Part shown: piece by piece, positions 51,737 to 61,091 of the stretch | Numbering within the stretch: the first letter of the stretch is position 1 | Layout of the letters: the number at the start of each line of letters is the position of its first letter | Translations under genes and position numbers: made by a program | Source of the DNA: Herbaspirillum sp. Sphag64 | GTDB taxonomy: Bacteria; Pseudomonadota; Gammaproteobacteria; Burkholderiales; Burkholderiaceae_D | Direction of reading: 5' to 3' | Assembly (NCBI RefSeq): GCF_014192645.1 | Contig: NZ_JACHYE010000002.1 | Coordinates: 379,259 to 443,258, forward strand | Length of the DNA stretch: 64,000 nt | The notes under the pieces: generated by a model | What the model saw: the letters and a program-made list of their open reading frames with translations, nothing else | Databases searched by the model: none | What the model was told of the DNA's origin: nothing

Positions 51737-52591
51737 ATGCTGCTCGACTCCATTCGCACGCACATCAACTCGCTCTCGAAGTCGGAGAAGAAGGTTGCTG
51801 CTGCCATCCTGGCCAATCCGCAACTGGCGCTGTCAGAAAATCTGACCGCGCTGGCCAAGAACGCCGAAGTCTCGGAGCCGACCGTGATCCGCTTTTGTCG
51901 CGCCATCGGTTACGAAGGCTGGCACGACTTTAAGCTGAAGCTGGCGCAGAGTCTGGCGCTGGCTTTGCCCGGTGCCAACGAATCACTGGGTCAGGATGAT
52001 CTGGCGGTGGATCTGGTCAACAAGATCTGCAGCCGCTCAATCAATACCTTGCTGGACTTACGTAACCATCTCAATCCGGATGCGATTCAACTGGCGCTGG
52101 ATGTACTGGCACGCGCCAGCAAGATCGAGTTCTATGGTCAAGGTACCTCGGGTATCGTCGCCAACGATGCGCAACACAAGTTCTTCCGCTCGGGCGTGCC
52201 AACCGTGGCCTACTCTGACCCGCATATTCACAGTATTGCGGCCGCCCTGCTCAAACCCGGTGATGCAGTGGTAGCGATCTCCCAGCGCGGTGGCAATGCC
52301 GCGCTATTGCGCAGCGTACAGCTGGCGCGCCGGGGCGGCGCTGATATCATTGTGCTGGGACCAAGTGGCACGCCGCTGGCCGAACTGGCAACCGTGCTGG
52401 TACCGATTGACCTGAGTTTCAATATTGACCCCTACACGCCGATTTCTGCCCGTCTGGCGCATCTGGTCGTGATCGATATTCTGGCAGTCGGGCTGGCCTT
52501 GCGACGTGGACCGGAATTCCGTAAAAAGATGCAAAATGCCCAAAAATCCCTGCAGAAATTTGACATGCAATTCGATTCATTTTTTCGCTGA
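51737..52591 (+). CDS. hexR: HexR, RpiR-family transcriptional regulator of the Entner-Doudoroff genes
   Basis: 284 residues. The N-terminal HTH of RpiR type (LALSENLTALAKNAEVSEPTVIRFCRAIGYEGW, seen as AEVSEPTVIRFCRAIGY) is followed by a SIS sugar-phosphate domain (EFYGQGTSGIVANDAQHKF, AISQRGGNAALLRS). In related bacteria KDPG releases HexR from DNA. Two matching operators lie in the edd-pgi intergenic region, so the gene is probably autoregulated through pgi-zwf-hexR. Confidence 0.94.
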   Translation: MLLDSIRTHINSLSKSEKKVAAAILANPQLALSENLTALAKNAEVSEPTVIRFCRAIGYEGWHDFKLKLAQSLALALPGANESLGQDDLAVDLVNKICSRSINTLLDLRNHLNPDAIQLALDVLARASKIEFYGQGTSGIVANDAQHKFFRSGVPTVAYSDPHIHSIAAALLKPGDAVVAISQRGGNAALLRSVQLARRGGADIIVLGPSGTPLAELATVLVPIDLSFNIDPYTPISARLAHLVVIDILAVGLALRRGPEFRKKMQNAQKSLQKFDMQFDSFFR

Positions 52592-52651
52592 ATTTTATTG
52601 ATTACTGTTGATTTCTGTTCACCCTTACCCGATACGACGCCGACATTTTTC

Positions 52652-53878
52652 ATGACTGCCGCTTCAGCACTCACTTACCGCGACCCTGCCTTCGTGCAGC
52701 AGCGACTGCAACGCGATATCGATTTCTTCACCAGCCACGCCTTCGATCCCAAGGGTGGCTTTTTTCATTATCTCAACGATGACGGCAGCGTCTACGATGC
52801 TGCCAGCCGGCATCTGGTCAACAGCACCCGGATGGTGTTCTGCCACGCACTGGCCTATCGCCAAAGCGGTAAGGAAGCGCATCGCGAGGCGGCGCGTCAT
52901 GGCCTGCGTTTTATCGAAGAAAAACATTGGCAAGCCGACTATGGCGGCTATGCCTGGGTACTCAATGATGGCTTGCCGGTAGATCGCACCCAGCACTGCT
53001 ACGGTCTGGCTTTCGTCCTGCTGGCCTATGCCCATGCATTCGATATTGGCATTACCGAAGCGCAGGATGGTATTGGTGCCACCTTCGCGTTAATGGAAAA
53101 ACTGTTCTGGTCCGAGCAGGATGGCCTCTATGCCGACGAAGCAACACCGGGTGGCGAGGTCGCCAGCTATCGCGGCCAGAATGCCAACATGCATAGCTGC
53201 GAGGCACTGCTGGCAGCTTTTGAAGCGACCGGTGAGTTGCGCTACCTGCATCGTGCCGAACGGCTGGCGCGCAACATCACCGTGCGTCAAGCGGCGCTGG
53301 CCAATGGCTGGATCTGGGAGCATTACCATGCCGACTGGCGCATCGACTGGGACTATAACCGTCACGACAATACCAATATGTTCCGGCCCTGGGGGTATCA
53401 ACCAGGTCATATGACCGAATGGGCCAAACTGCTGCTGATTCTGGAACGCCATGCGGCGCACCTGCAGGAAGACGCTGGCTGGCTAGTGCCACGTGCGCAG
53501 GCCTTGTTTGATGCCACCATCCCGGTTGCCTGGGACCAACAGCATGGCGGGCTGGTGTACGGCATTGCGCCTGACATGCAGGTCTGCGATGGCGACAAGT
53601 ATTTCTGGGTGCAAGCAGAGTCGATGGCGACCGCCGCGCTGCTGGCGCAACGGACTGGTGTCGAGCTGTACTGGGAAGTCTATGAGGGACTGTGGGCCTA
53701 CAGCATGGCGCAGTTGATCGATGTCGAACGCGGCGGCTGGTACCGCATCCTGCAACGCGACAACACGCGCTACGGTCCCGAGAAGCCACCACATGGCAAA
53801 ACCGATTTCTATCATCCACTGGGAGCATATCTGGAGTCGCTCCAGGCACTCGGTGCACCCTTGCCCAAACGTCGCTAA
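52652..53878 (+). CDS. AGE-family sugar epimerase/isomerase (mannose isomerase-like)
   Basis: 408 residues from the ATG at 52652 (the frame extends to 52598). An (alpha/alpha)6-barrel of the N-acylglucosamine 2-epimerase family. Active-site blocks include [71 protein letters not shown] and [16 protein letters not shown], with His residues as in YihS and mannose isomerases. It could feed mannose or another hexose into the pathway next door. Specificity is not determined by sequence. Confidence 0.87.
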   Translation: MTAASALTYRDPAFVQQRLQRDIDFFTSHAFDPKGGFFHYLNDDGSVYDAASRHLVNSTRMVFCHALAYRQSGKEAHREAARHGLRFIEEKHWQADYGGYAWVLNDGLPVDRTQHCYGLAFVLLAYAHAFDIGITEAQDGIGATFALMEKLFWSEQDGLYADEATPGGEVASYRGQNANMHSCEALLAAFEATGELRYLHRAERLARNITVRQAALANGWIWEHYHADWRIDWDYNRHDNTNMFRPWGYQPGHMTEWAKLLLILERHAAHLQEDAGWLVPRAQALFDATIPVAWDQQHGGLVYGIAPDMQVCDGDKYFWVQAESMATAALLAQRTGVELYWEVYEGLWAYSMAQLIDVERGGWYRILQRDNTRYGPEKPPHGKTDFYHPLGAYLESLQALGAPLPKRR

Positions 53879-53936
53879 CTCGGGTACCTTGGATAGCAAC
53901 ACCATACAACCTACAACCGACCAGAGACTACATGCC

Positions 53937-54875
53937 ATGAATCAGTTAGCGCAACTCAAGCAGTACACCACCATCGTCGCCGATACCGGTGACTTCCAGT
54001 CAATGAAGGCGTTCGCACCTCAAGACGCCACGACCAATCCCTCACTGATCCTCAAAGCGGTACAAAAGGACGAGTACAAGCCCTTGCTCGAGCAGATCGT
54101 ACGTGCTCATCCACAGGCAGCTGTGAGTGAAATCATTGATCAGTTGCTGGTCGCTTTCGGACTGGAAATCCTCAAATTGGTACCGGGCCGTGTGTCGACC
54201 GAAACCGATGCACGTTTGTCCTTCGATACAGCTGCCACAGTCACCAAGGGCCGCAAACTGATTGCGCTGTATGAACAGGCTGGCATCAGCCGCGAACGCA
54301 TTCTGATCAAAATCGCCTCCACCTGGGAAGGTATTCGCGCCGCTGAGATTCTGGAGAAGGAAGGTATTCATTGCAACATGACCCTGCTGTTCTCGCTGCC
54401 GCAGGCAGTCGCATGTGCCGAAGCAGGCGTGAAGCTGATTTCGCCGTTTGTCGGCCGTATCTATGACTGGTTCAAGAAATCAACCGGGCAGGAATACAGC
54501 GGTGCTAACGATCCCGGCGTGCAGTCAGTGCGCAGCATTTATGATTACTACCGTTACTTCGGCTATGCCACTGAAGTCATGGGTGCGAGCTTCCGCAACA
54601 CCTCGCAAATTATTGAACTGGCTGGCTGCGACCTGCTGACCATCAGCCCTGATCTGCTCAAGCAACTGGCTGACAGCGACGCACCTGTGAGCCGCAAACT
54701 GACGCCTGCAAAAGAGGATAAGGGATCAATCCAGCGTCTGGTCTTCGATGAGCAGGAATTCCGTCTGCAGCTCAACAACGATGCCATGGCGACCGAGAAA
54801 CTGGCCGAAGGTATTCGCCTGTTTTGTGCTGACACCGTAAAACTGGAACAGATTGTGCAAGCCAGCAAGGCTTGA
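53937..54875 (+). CDS. tal: Transaldolase
   Basis: 312 residues from the ATG at 53937; the open frame upstream overlaps the epimerase gene out of register and is not coding. Conserved blocks: [26 protein letters not shown], the Schiff-base Lys in [23 protein letters not shown] (seen as [14 protein letters not shown]) and [15 protein letters not shown]. It links pentose phosphates with glycolytic intermediates, complementing zwf, pgi and edd-eda in this cluster. Confidence 0.95.
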   Translation: MNQLAQLKQYTTIVADTGDFQSMKAFAPQDATTNPSLILKAVQKDEYKPLLEQIVRAHPQAAVSEIIDQLLVAFGLEILKLVPGRVSTETDARLSFDTAATVTKGRKLIALYEQAGISRERILIKIASTWEGIRAAEILEKEGIHCNMTLLFSLPQAVACAEAGVKLISPFVGRIYDWFKKSTGQEYSGANDPGVQSVRSIYDYYRYFGYATEVMGASFRNTSQIIELAGCDLLTISPDLLKQLADSDAPVSRKLTPAKEDKGSIQRLVFDEQEFRLQLNNDAMATEKLAEGIRLFCADTVKLEQIVQASKA

Positions 54876-54894
54876 TAAGCGGTAAGAGGAAAGA

Positions 54895-54932
54895 AAAACG
54901 GAGGCGAATCTGCATGGATCCGTCTCCGTTTT
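54895..54932. terminator. Bidirectional terminator between tal and the ABC permease gene
   Basis: AAAACGGAG (54895-54903) / CTCCGTTTT (54924-54932), a 9-bp stem with a 20-nt loop, with A and T tracts outside. It ends tal (plus) and the ABC operon (minus). Confidence 0.75.
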
Positions 54933-54977
54933 CAATTAGCGACGCCATTGATCGTCAGAACCGAAAAATGATTGACT

Positions 54978-55829
54978 TTACAGCTTCTCCGTCTCGCCGG
55001 ATTTAGGCTGCCATTTCATGAGCCGTTTTTCCAGCAGCCCGACTGCGGAATCGAGTACCAGTGCAAAGATAGTCAGAACGACGATACCTGCGAACACCGT
55101 ATTGACATCAAAACTGCCTTCGGCCTGCAAGATCAGATAGCCGACGCCACGTGCCGAACCAAGATATTCGCCAACAACGGCACCGACGAAGGCCAATCCA
55201 ATCGAGGTATGCAGACTGGAAAATACCCACGATGTTGCAGATGGCAGATAGACGGTACGCAGTAACTGACGCGCATTGGCACCCAACATGCGGGCATTGG
55301 CCAATACGATCGGGCTGACTTCCTTGACTCCCTGGTAGACATTAAAGAACACCACAAAAAATACCAGGGTCACCGCTAATGCCACCTTGGACCAGATACC
55401 CAGCCCAAACCACATCGCAAAGATCGGTGCCAGAATCACCCGTGGCATCGAATTGGCCGCCTTGACATAGGGATCAAGAATGGCTGACGCCAGTGGTGAC
55501 AATGCCAGCCACAGACCAAAACCCAAACCAAGACCAGTACCAACGATAAATGCCAGTACCGTTTCTGTGAGGGTGACCAACAGATGTGAATAAATCTCAG
55601 CCGGGAAATTGAGCGTAAACAAGGTGAAGTCACCAAAACCGACTTCCAGTGAGCCACTACCGACCGTGAACCATTGCCAGATACGTACAGCGACTTTTAA
55701 CGGTTCACCAAAGAAGAAAGCAGCCTGCTCGTTGCGCGTGCCGACATGCCACACCACCAGAATTAGCAGCAACAACAATAATTGCCAGAAGCGCAGATTT
55801 TTATGACTTGGTTTGAGGAGTTTCCACAT
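54978..55829 (-). CDS. ABC transporter permease, NitT/TauT (SsuC) type
   Basis: 283 residues, about six membrane helices with the BPD-transport coupling loop (LANARMLGANARQLLRTVYLPS) near residue 190. HVGTRNEQAAFFFGEP after the first helix is a usual feature of this family. It forms the pore for the substrate-binding protein encoded upstream. Third in the transporter part of the operon. Confidence 0.9.
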   Translation of the reverse strand: MWKLLKPSHKNLRFWQLLLLLLILVVWHVGTRNEQAAFFFGEPLKVAVRIWQWFTVGSGSLEVGFGDFTLFTLNFPAEIYSHLLVTLTETVLAFIVGTGLGLGFGLWLALSPLASAILDPYVKAANSMPRVILAPIFAMWFGLGIWSKVALAVTLVFFVVFFNVYQGVKEVSPIVLANARMLGANARQLLRTVYLPSATSWVFSSLHTSIGLAFVGAVVGEYLGSARGVGYLILQAEGSFDVNTVFAGIVVLTIFALVLDSAVGLLEKRLMKWQPKSGETEKL

Positions 55830-55886
55830 GATGTTTGATCGTAAATAGCTGATATGTCTGATATGTCTGATGCGCGAAGTGCGGTG

Positions 55887-56696
55887 TCAGGTCGCTGTCT
55901 TTTGTTGCTGATAGCCTTTGAGCACTTCATCGCGCAAGACGCTCCAGATCTGCTGGTGCAACTCGACAAAACGCGGATGGGTACGAATCTCGGCAACGTC
56001 GCGCGGACGTGGCAGGTCGATCACGAATTCACCAATTGGATGCGTGGCCGGGCCGGCCGACAGCACCACGACGCGATCCGACATCGCAATCGCTTCATCG
56101 AGGTCGTGAGTGATAAAGAGTACAGCCTTTTTCTTGGCATTCCATAGCTCTAGCACTTCGTTTTCCATCAATTGACGGGTCTGGATATCGAGCGCTGAAA
56201 ACGGTTCATCCATGAGAATGATGTCTGGGTCCATCACCAGCGTTTGCGCCAGTGCCACCCGCTTGCGCATGCCACCGGAGAGCTGATGCGGATAACGATC
56301 TTCAAACCCCTTGAGTCCCACACGCGCCAGCCATTGCTTGCCCAGCTCCTGCGCCTGCGCTTCGTCCATGCCGCGGTATTGCAGGCCGGCGATAACATTG
56401 TGCAGCGCGCTGCGCCACGGCATCAGCGCTTCAGCCTGAAACATGTAACCGGCACGCGCATTGATGCCGTTCAGGGATTCACCGAATATCTTGACGTTAC
56501 CCGATGAGGGTTGCAGCAATCCGGCGCTGACATTCAACAAAGTAGATTTGCCGCAACCGGTCGGTCCCACCACGGAGACAAACTCTCCCGGCGCAATTGC
56601 CAGCGTAGTATTGGCAACAGCGGTGTAACGTTGCGAGCGATCATCTTTGGAGACGAAAGTGCAGGTGATATCGTCAAGAAAAAGTGCGGGCGTCAT
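55887..56696 (-). CDS. ABC transporter ATP-binding protein, NitT/TauT (SsuB) type
   Basis: 269 residues. Walker A GPTGCGKST, signature LSGGMRKRVALAQTL, Walker B IILMDEPFSALDIQTR and the switch His in VLFITHDLDEAIAMSDR are intact. It energises the importer. The protein has the extra N-terminal strands typical of nitrate/sulfonate/taurine ATPases. Confidence 0.92.
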   Translation of the reverse strand: MTPALFLDDITCTFVSKDDRSQRYTAVANTTLAIAPGEFVSVVGPTGCGKSTLLNVSAGLLQPSSGNVKIFGESLNGINARAGYMFQAEALMPWRSALHNVIAGLQYRGMDEAQAQELGKQWLARVGLKGFEDRYPHQLSGGMRKRVALAQTLVMDPDIILMDEPFSALDIQTRQLMENEVLELWNAKKKAVLFITHDLDEAIAMSDRVVVLSAGPATHPIGEFVIDLPRPRDVAEIRTHPRFVELHQQIWSVLRDEVLKGYQQQKTAT

Positions 56697-56811
56697 AGAG
56701 AGGGAAGTAGCAGCAGAAGAGATGCAGAATAAGAATCGATGGATGAGATTGCGCCACTACTGGCAGCACGTGCAATCACGAGAGTCACTGCACGTGCTTC
56801 GAAATACGTAC

Positions 56812-57861
56812 TTACTTGTATTTCGCGTCTGCCTTTTTGGCGAAGTCATTGGTGTAGGTTCTGGAAAGGTCGATCTTCTTGCTGGCCAGTTCCGTATCGA
56901 ATGCTTGCAGCGTCTTGAGTGCAGTGGCAGGACCGGCATCGGGCATGAGGCCATCGGGCGAGATCGCTTCACGCACCTTCAGGAAAGCAGCGATGTAGAG
57001 TGCACGGTCACCCAGCAGATAGCTTTCAGGTACAGCCTTGATGATATCGGAAGGGCCTGCCTTCTGAATGAAGCGCAAGGCACGCACCATCGCATTGGCC
57101 AGCGCCTGGGTCGTATTGGGATATTTTTTGACGAAGGCTTCTGAGGCATACAGCGTCGCTGCCGGCATCGGGCCACCAAATACCTCGTTGGTATCTTTCA
57201 GGGTGCGGGTATCGGCAACGACCTTGATTTCGTTCTTTTGTTCCAGCATGGCGATGACCGGATCAAGATTGGCAATCGCATCGATCTGACCGGAGCGGAT
57301 CGCGGACAGTGCTCCTGAGGCGGCACCAACACCGATGAAGGAAACGTCGGTCGGCTTCAGACCTGCCTTGGCCAACACGAAACTGGCCATGATGCTGGTC
57401 GATGAACCGGGTGCGGTCACACCGATTTTCTTGCCCTTGAGATCGGCAATGCTCTTGTAGTTGGGCATGGTCTTGTTATTGACCGCCAGCACAATCTGCG
57501 GGGCCCGGCCTTGCAACACGAAAGCGACAATCGGCTGGTTCTTGGTCTGCATCAGGATGGTGTGTTCATACGCACCGGAAACCACATCTGCGCTACCACC
57601 AACCAGCGCCTGCAATGCCTTGGCACCACCGGCGAAGTCGGAAATCTCGACCTGCAAGCCTTCATCCTTGAAATAGCCGAGCTGCTCGGCGACCGTCAAC
57701 GGCAGGTAATAAAACAGATTCTTGCCGCCAACGGCGATAGAGACCTTGGGTTTCTCCAGCGTCTGCGCAAACAGTTCATGATTGAAGCTGAAATAACCAG
57801 CCAGGAAAAGCGCCAGTGCGATGGCCAACTGCTTTAGACTTAGTTTGAAATTGGGTTTCAT
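56812..57861 (-). CDS. ABC transporter substrate-binding protein, SsuA/THI5-like
   Basis: 349 residues with a signal peptide (LAIALALFLAGYFSFNHELFAQ). The mature two-lobe protein has PLTVAEQLGYFKDEGLQVEI, FAGGAKALQALVGGSADVVSG and GKKIGVTAPGSSTS, all typical of NMT1/SsuA proteins that bind sulfonates, aromatic acids, pyrimidines or similar. Ligand unknown. It follows the CoA-transferase gene by 55 bases. Confidence 0.9.
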   Translation of the reverse strand: MKPNFKLSLKQLAIALALFLAGYFSFNHELFAQTLEKPKVSIAVGGKNLFYYLPLTVAEQLGYFKDEGLQVEISDFAGGAKALQALVGGSADVVSGAYEHTILMQTKNQPIVAFVLQGRAPQIVLAVNNKTMPNYKSIADLKGKKIGVTAPGSSTSIMASFVLAKAGLKPTDVSFIGVGAASGALSAIRSGQIDAIANLDPVIAMLEQKNEIKVVADTRTLKDTNEVFGGPMPAATLYASEAFVKKYPNTTQALANAMVRALRFIQKAGPSDIIKAVPESYLLGDRALYIAAFLKVREAISPDGLMPDAGPATALKTLQAFDTELASKKIDLSRTYTNDFAKKADAKYK

Positions 57862-57916
57862 GTCACCTCCTCGTGGGATTGTTATTGGACCTGCCAGAAG
57901 GCCCTTATGCGCAGGA

Positions 57917-59161
57917 TCAGATTACCCTGTCTTGTTTTAACTGCGCAATTTGTGCGTCATCATACCCCAGCGAACGCAAGATTTCAGCGTTGTGCTCACC
58001 CAGTGCGGGACCAATCCATCGGGTTACCCCAGGCGTCTCCGACAGTTTGGGCGTGACCGCTGGCAATGTCAGCGGCGCCCCATCTGCAAAGGCATGTTGC
58101 TCGAACATGTTGCGCGCCAGGAATTGCGGATCACTCATCATGTCGCGTACGGAATAGATTTTTCCGACAGGTACGTCTGCGGCCTGCAGCAGCGCCATAG
58201 CCGTATCAATGGTCTGCGTGTCGCACCATGCCTGTATTGCCTGATCAATGTCGGCGGTGCGCGGTACGCGGCCATCATTGCGTGCCAGTTGCGGATCATC
58301 GGCCATGTCTTGCCGCCCGATGGCAATCATCAGACGCTTGAAGATGGCATCGCCGTTGCCAGCGATAACGATATTCTTGCCGTCACCGGTGGTATAGGTA
58401 TTGGAAGGTACGATCCCGGGCAAGGCGCCACCAGTGCGCTCGCGCACCACGCCAGCCTGGGCGTATTCGGGCACCAGAGACTCCATCAGATTGAAGACCG
58501 ATTCGTACAAGGCAACGTCAACCATCTGCCCCTGCCCTGCCTTGCAATGCTCGCTTTCCTTGCCGTTCCAACGTCCCCCGGTGACATCCCGATGGCGCAG
58601 CGCCAGCATTGCACCGATCACACCGTGCAGCGCAGCGATCGAGTCGCCGATGGAAATCCCGATACGTACCGGTGGCCGATCCGGATAACCGGAGACATGG
58701 CGAATTCCGCCCATCGACTCGCCAATGGCACCAAAGCCCGGCAAATCGCGCAATGGGCCAGTCTGGCCATACCCTGAGAGGCGCACCATGATGGTGGCAG
58801 GATTGCGCTGCTTGAGATCGGCGTAACCGAGGTTCCACTTCTCCAGCACACCGGGACGATAATTCTCAATGATGATGTCAGCTTCCAGCGCTAGTCGCAG
58901 CGCAATTTCCTGCGCACGCGGATTCTTCATGTTCAGCGTCAGGCTCTTCTTGTTGCGTGCCTGCACAGACCACCACAGCGAAGTCCCATCCTTAAGCACT
59001 CGCCATTGACGTAAAGGGTCACCAGTTTCCGGTGCTTCGATCTTGATGACCTCGGCACCAAATTCGGCCAGCATGCGCGAGCAGAAAGGTCCTGCAATAA
59101 GGGTACCGAGTTCAAGAACTTTGATGCCGGACAATGGACCGGTAGATGTCTGGTGTTTCAT
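57917..59161 (-). CDS. CaiB/BaiF family (class III) CoA-transferase
   Basis: 414 residues. N-terminal GIKVLELGTLIAGPFCSRMLAEFGAEVIKIE (seen as LELGTLIAGPFCSRMLAEFG), NKKSLTLNMKNP and LSGYGQTGPLRDLPGF are family hallmarks. The catalytic Asp is the one in MVDVALYESVF. It moves CoA between carboxylic acids. Between residues 190 and 205 it has GGRWNGKESEHCKAG, a stretch that looks longer than usual at this place. It heads an operon with an importer, so the importer's substrate may be an acid activated by this enzyme; that link is inference. Confidence 0.9.
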   Translation of the reverse strand: MKHQTSTGPLSGIKVLELGTLIAGPFCSRMLAEFGAEVIKIEAPETGDPLRQWRVLKDGTSLWWSVQARNKKSLTLNMKNPRAQEIALRLALEADIIIENYRPGVLEKWNLGYADLKQRNPATIMVRLSGYGQTGPLRDLPGFGAIGESMGGIRHVSGYPDRPPVRIGISIGDSIAALHGVIGAMLALRHRDVTGGRWNGKESEHCKAGQGQMVDVALYESVFNLMESLVPEYAQAGVVRERTGGALPGIVPSNTYTTGDGKNIVIAGNGDAIFKRLMIAIGRQDMADDPQLARNDGRVPRTADIDQAIQAWCDTQTIDTAMALLQAADVPVGKIYSVRDMMSDPQFLARNMFEQHAFADGAPLTLPAVTPKLSETPGVTRWIGPALGEHNAEILRSLGYDDAQIAQLKQDRVI

Positions 59162-59483
59162 GATTTTTTGCGCAACGTGTTGTACTTCACGTCTGCTCTC
59201 CTATCAATTCTTGTTCTATGCTGATTCAGGATTACACCACATGGTGCTCGGCAAGTTGGATGATCCCATGTGGTCGCAGAATCCATCTTGTCTCTGAGCA
59301 CTACGTTCGATTTTACGGGACCGGTATTAAAGCTATTGAGAAATATCTGACTAACTTACAAAAAACACGCACGGAGTGCAAAAGAAATGGAAAGTGATAA
59401 TCAATTGCAATAATCTGAAATACCTTTGCTGGAATGGCAATATTCTGGCGAGATACATGAATGACTACACAGAAGGAGTTTTA
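59162..59483. other. AT-rich intergenic region upstream of the small secreted peptide
   Basis: 322 bases. The first part contains the promoter of the CoA-transferase operon (minus); the second part is AT-rich and must hold the promoter of the small peptide gene. An open frame from 59376 reaches that gene but has no ribosome-binding site. No repeat or RNA structure stands out. Confidence 0.4.
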
Positions 59484-59648
59484 ATGGTGAAAATATTAAA
59501 AATGACTATCGTTATAGGCTTGCTGTCCTATGGCAGCATCGCTGCTGCTGAAAGTACAAATCCGGCTTGCTATATTGATGCCCGTGGTTACCTTTGTTGC
59601 CCTTGGAACGGCAACGTAGAGTGCGATCCTGCAACTGGCCCAGACTAG
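59484..59648 (+). CDS. Small secreted cysteine-containing peptide
   Basis: 54 residues, ATG at 59484 with AGGAG seven bases ahead. The signal peptide (MVKILKMTIVIGLLSYGSIA then AA) is followed by a mature part of about 32 residues with four Cys (29, 38, 39, 47) and a high proportion of Asp, Asn, Gly and Pro: SNPACYIDARGYLCC-like, then PWNGNVECDPATGPD. The Cys pattern could form two disulfides in the periplasm. Local base composition is lower in GC than the neighbours, so it may be a recent arrival. Family not recognised; the gene stands alone and converges with recR. Confidence 0.7.
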   Translation: MVKILKMTIVIGLLSYGSIAAAESTNPACYIDARGYLCCPWNGNVECDPATGPD

Positions 59649-59663
59649 TACATTCGCACCTTA

Positions 59664-60293
59664 TTATGTCGTGCGGCGGTCCAGCATGGCGCGTGCAATA
59701 GTGCCTGCATCGACATATTCCAGTTCGCCGCCGACCGGCACGCCGCGTGCCAGGCGGCTCACTTTTAGACCTCGCGCCTTGAGGGTCTCGCTAATGTAAT
59801 GGGCAGTGGCTTCTCCTTCGTTGGTGAAATTAGTGGCCAGCACAACTTCGGCGACAACACCATCGGTGGCACGCGTAATCAGCTTTTCGAGATAGATGTC
59901 CTTGGGGCCGACACCATCAAGCGGTGATAGTCTGCCCATCAAAACAAAATAGAGTCCCTTGAACGTGAGTGTCTGCTCAATCATCAATTGGTCGCCAGGC
60001 GTCTCGACGACACACAGCACGGTGTTGTCACGTTCGTTGTTCTGACAGGTATCGCAGATGACTTGCTCGGTGAAAGTATTGCAGAGTGCGCAGTGGCGAA
60101 TCGTTTCAGCCGCACGCGCCAGAGCGCGACTCAACTGCAGCGCACCATCGCGGTCATGCTGCAACAGATGGTAGGCCATGCGCTGCGCGGACTTCGGACC
60201 AACGCCGGGGAGCGTACGCAGTGACTCGGTGAGCAAGGTAAGACTGGACGGCGTTTTCAATTGTGCTTTGCGTTGTTCCATAGACTCCTGCAT
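59664..60293 (-). CDS. recR: Recombination mediator RecR
   Basis: 209 residues. Helix-hairpin-helix [18 protein letters not shown], four-Cys zinc finger [16 protein letters not shown], and Toprim domain ([16 protein letters not shown]). It works with RecFO in gap repair. It lies downstream of ybaB and dnaX, the common order, here separated from ybaB by a YciI gene. The second Met (residue 5) is an alternative start. Confidence 0.95.
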   Translation of the reverse strand: MQESMEQRKAQLKTPSSLTLLTESLRTLPGVGPKSAQRMAYHLLQHDRDGALQLSRALARAAETIRHCALCNTFTEQVICDTCQNNERDNTVLCVVETPGDQLMIEQTLTFKGLYFVLMGRLSPLDGVGPKDIYLEKLITRATDGVVAEVVLATNFTNEGEATAHYISETLKARGLKVSRLARGVPVGGELEYVDAGTIARAMLDRRTT

Positions 60294-60296
60294 TGC

Positions 60297-60599
60297 CTAG
60301 CTTCGCTCCGTGCTGTAGCGAAATGCAGACAGGGCTTCGGCCGTCATGGACGGCACGAATTCGATGACTTCATAGTCGGCAACACCACCAACAAAAAAGG
60401 GATCGGTCTCAATGATCGCCTGCACTTCGGCGCGGTCAGCGGCGTCGGCGATGATCACGCTGCCGGTGCGGGGGATTTTACGGCCCGACATCAAAAACAC
60501 GCCATCTGCATACTGTTCATCCATGAATTGCTTATGCGCTGTCAGCAAGGCATCTACTTCACCTGCCGACTTGGTATAGGTAATCGAGATAACGAACAT
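60297..60599 (-). CDS. YciI-family protein
   Basis: 100 residues from the ATG at 60599 with GGAGG ahead. Ferredoxin-like alpha-beta fold of the YCII family: conserved His in DALLTAHKQFMDEQYADG and Asp in the ETDPFFVGGVADYEV segment. Function of the family is unclear; related proteins are muconolactone isomerase-like or dehydrochlorinases. Inserted between ybaB and recR with a 3-base gap to recR, so it is probably cotranscribed. Confidence 0.88.
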   Translation of the reverse strand: MFVISITYTKSAGEVDALLTAHKQFMDEQYADGVFLMSGRKIPRTGSVIIADAADRAEVQAIIETDPFFVGGVADYEVIEFVPSMTAEALSAFRYSTERS

Positions 60600-60679
60600 G
60601 ATGCCTCCTTGTGGGCGTGTTGTTACGTCTGACTGTATTGTCACAGCTCCAGCGCGTTTTACCGCACCGTTTTCCGATC

Positions 60680-61006
60680 TCAGAACGGCATCTTGAAACC
60701 TGGTGGCAATGGCATTCCTGCGGTCACACCTGCCATCTTTTCCTGAGTCGTTGCTTCTGCCTTGCGCACAGCATCGTTGAACGCTGCCGCTACCAGATCT
60801 TCCAGCATATCCTTGTCGTCCGCCAGCAGCGATGGATCGATGGCAACACGCTTGACGTCATTCTTACAGGTCATTACTACTTTGACCAGCCCGGCACCAG
60901 ACTGTCCTTCGACTTCGATCAATGCCAACTGATCCTGCATCTTCTTCATGTTGTCCTGCATTGCCTGGGCTTGTTTCATCAAACCTGCGAGTTGGCCCTT
61001 CATCAT
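60680..61006 (-). CDS. ybaB: YbaB/EbfC family nucleoid-associated protein
   Basis: 108 residues, full length. N-terminal helix [21 protein letters not shown], a beta part with [26 protein letters not shown], and a C-terminal [18 protein letters not shown] ending typical of the family. It binds DNA as a dimer. It sits between dnaX and recR. Confidence 0.94.
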   Translation of the reverse strand: MMKGQLAGLMKQAQAMQDNMKKMQDQLALIEVEGQSGAGLVKVVMTCKNDVKRVAIDPSLLADDKDMLEDLVAAAFNDAVRKAEATTQEKMAGVTAGMPLPPGFKMPF

Positions 61007-61091
61007 GATTACACTCCTTGATAATAAGTTGATTCGTTTTTACATTCACGCCGTGGAAAAAGCACAACGCTGAGTACGTTTTTTTAGCGCT

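Noticed and set aside
59376-59483. N-terminal extension of the small secreted peptide to 59376
   Set aside because: It would bury the signal peptide and lacks a ribosome-binding site, while the ATG at 59484 has AGGAG.
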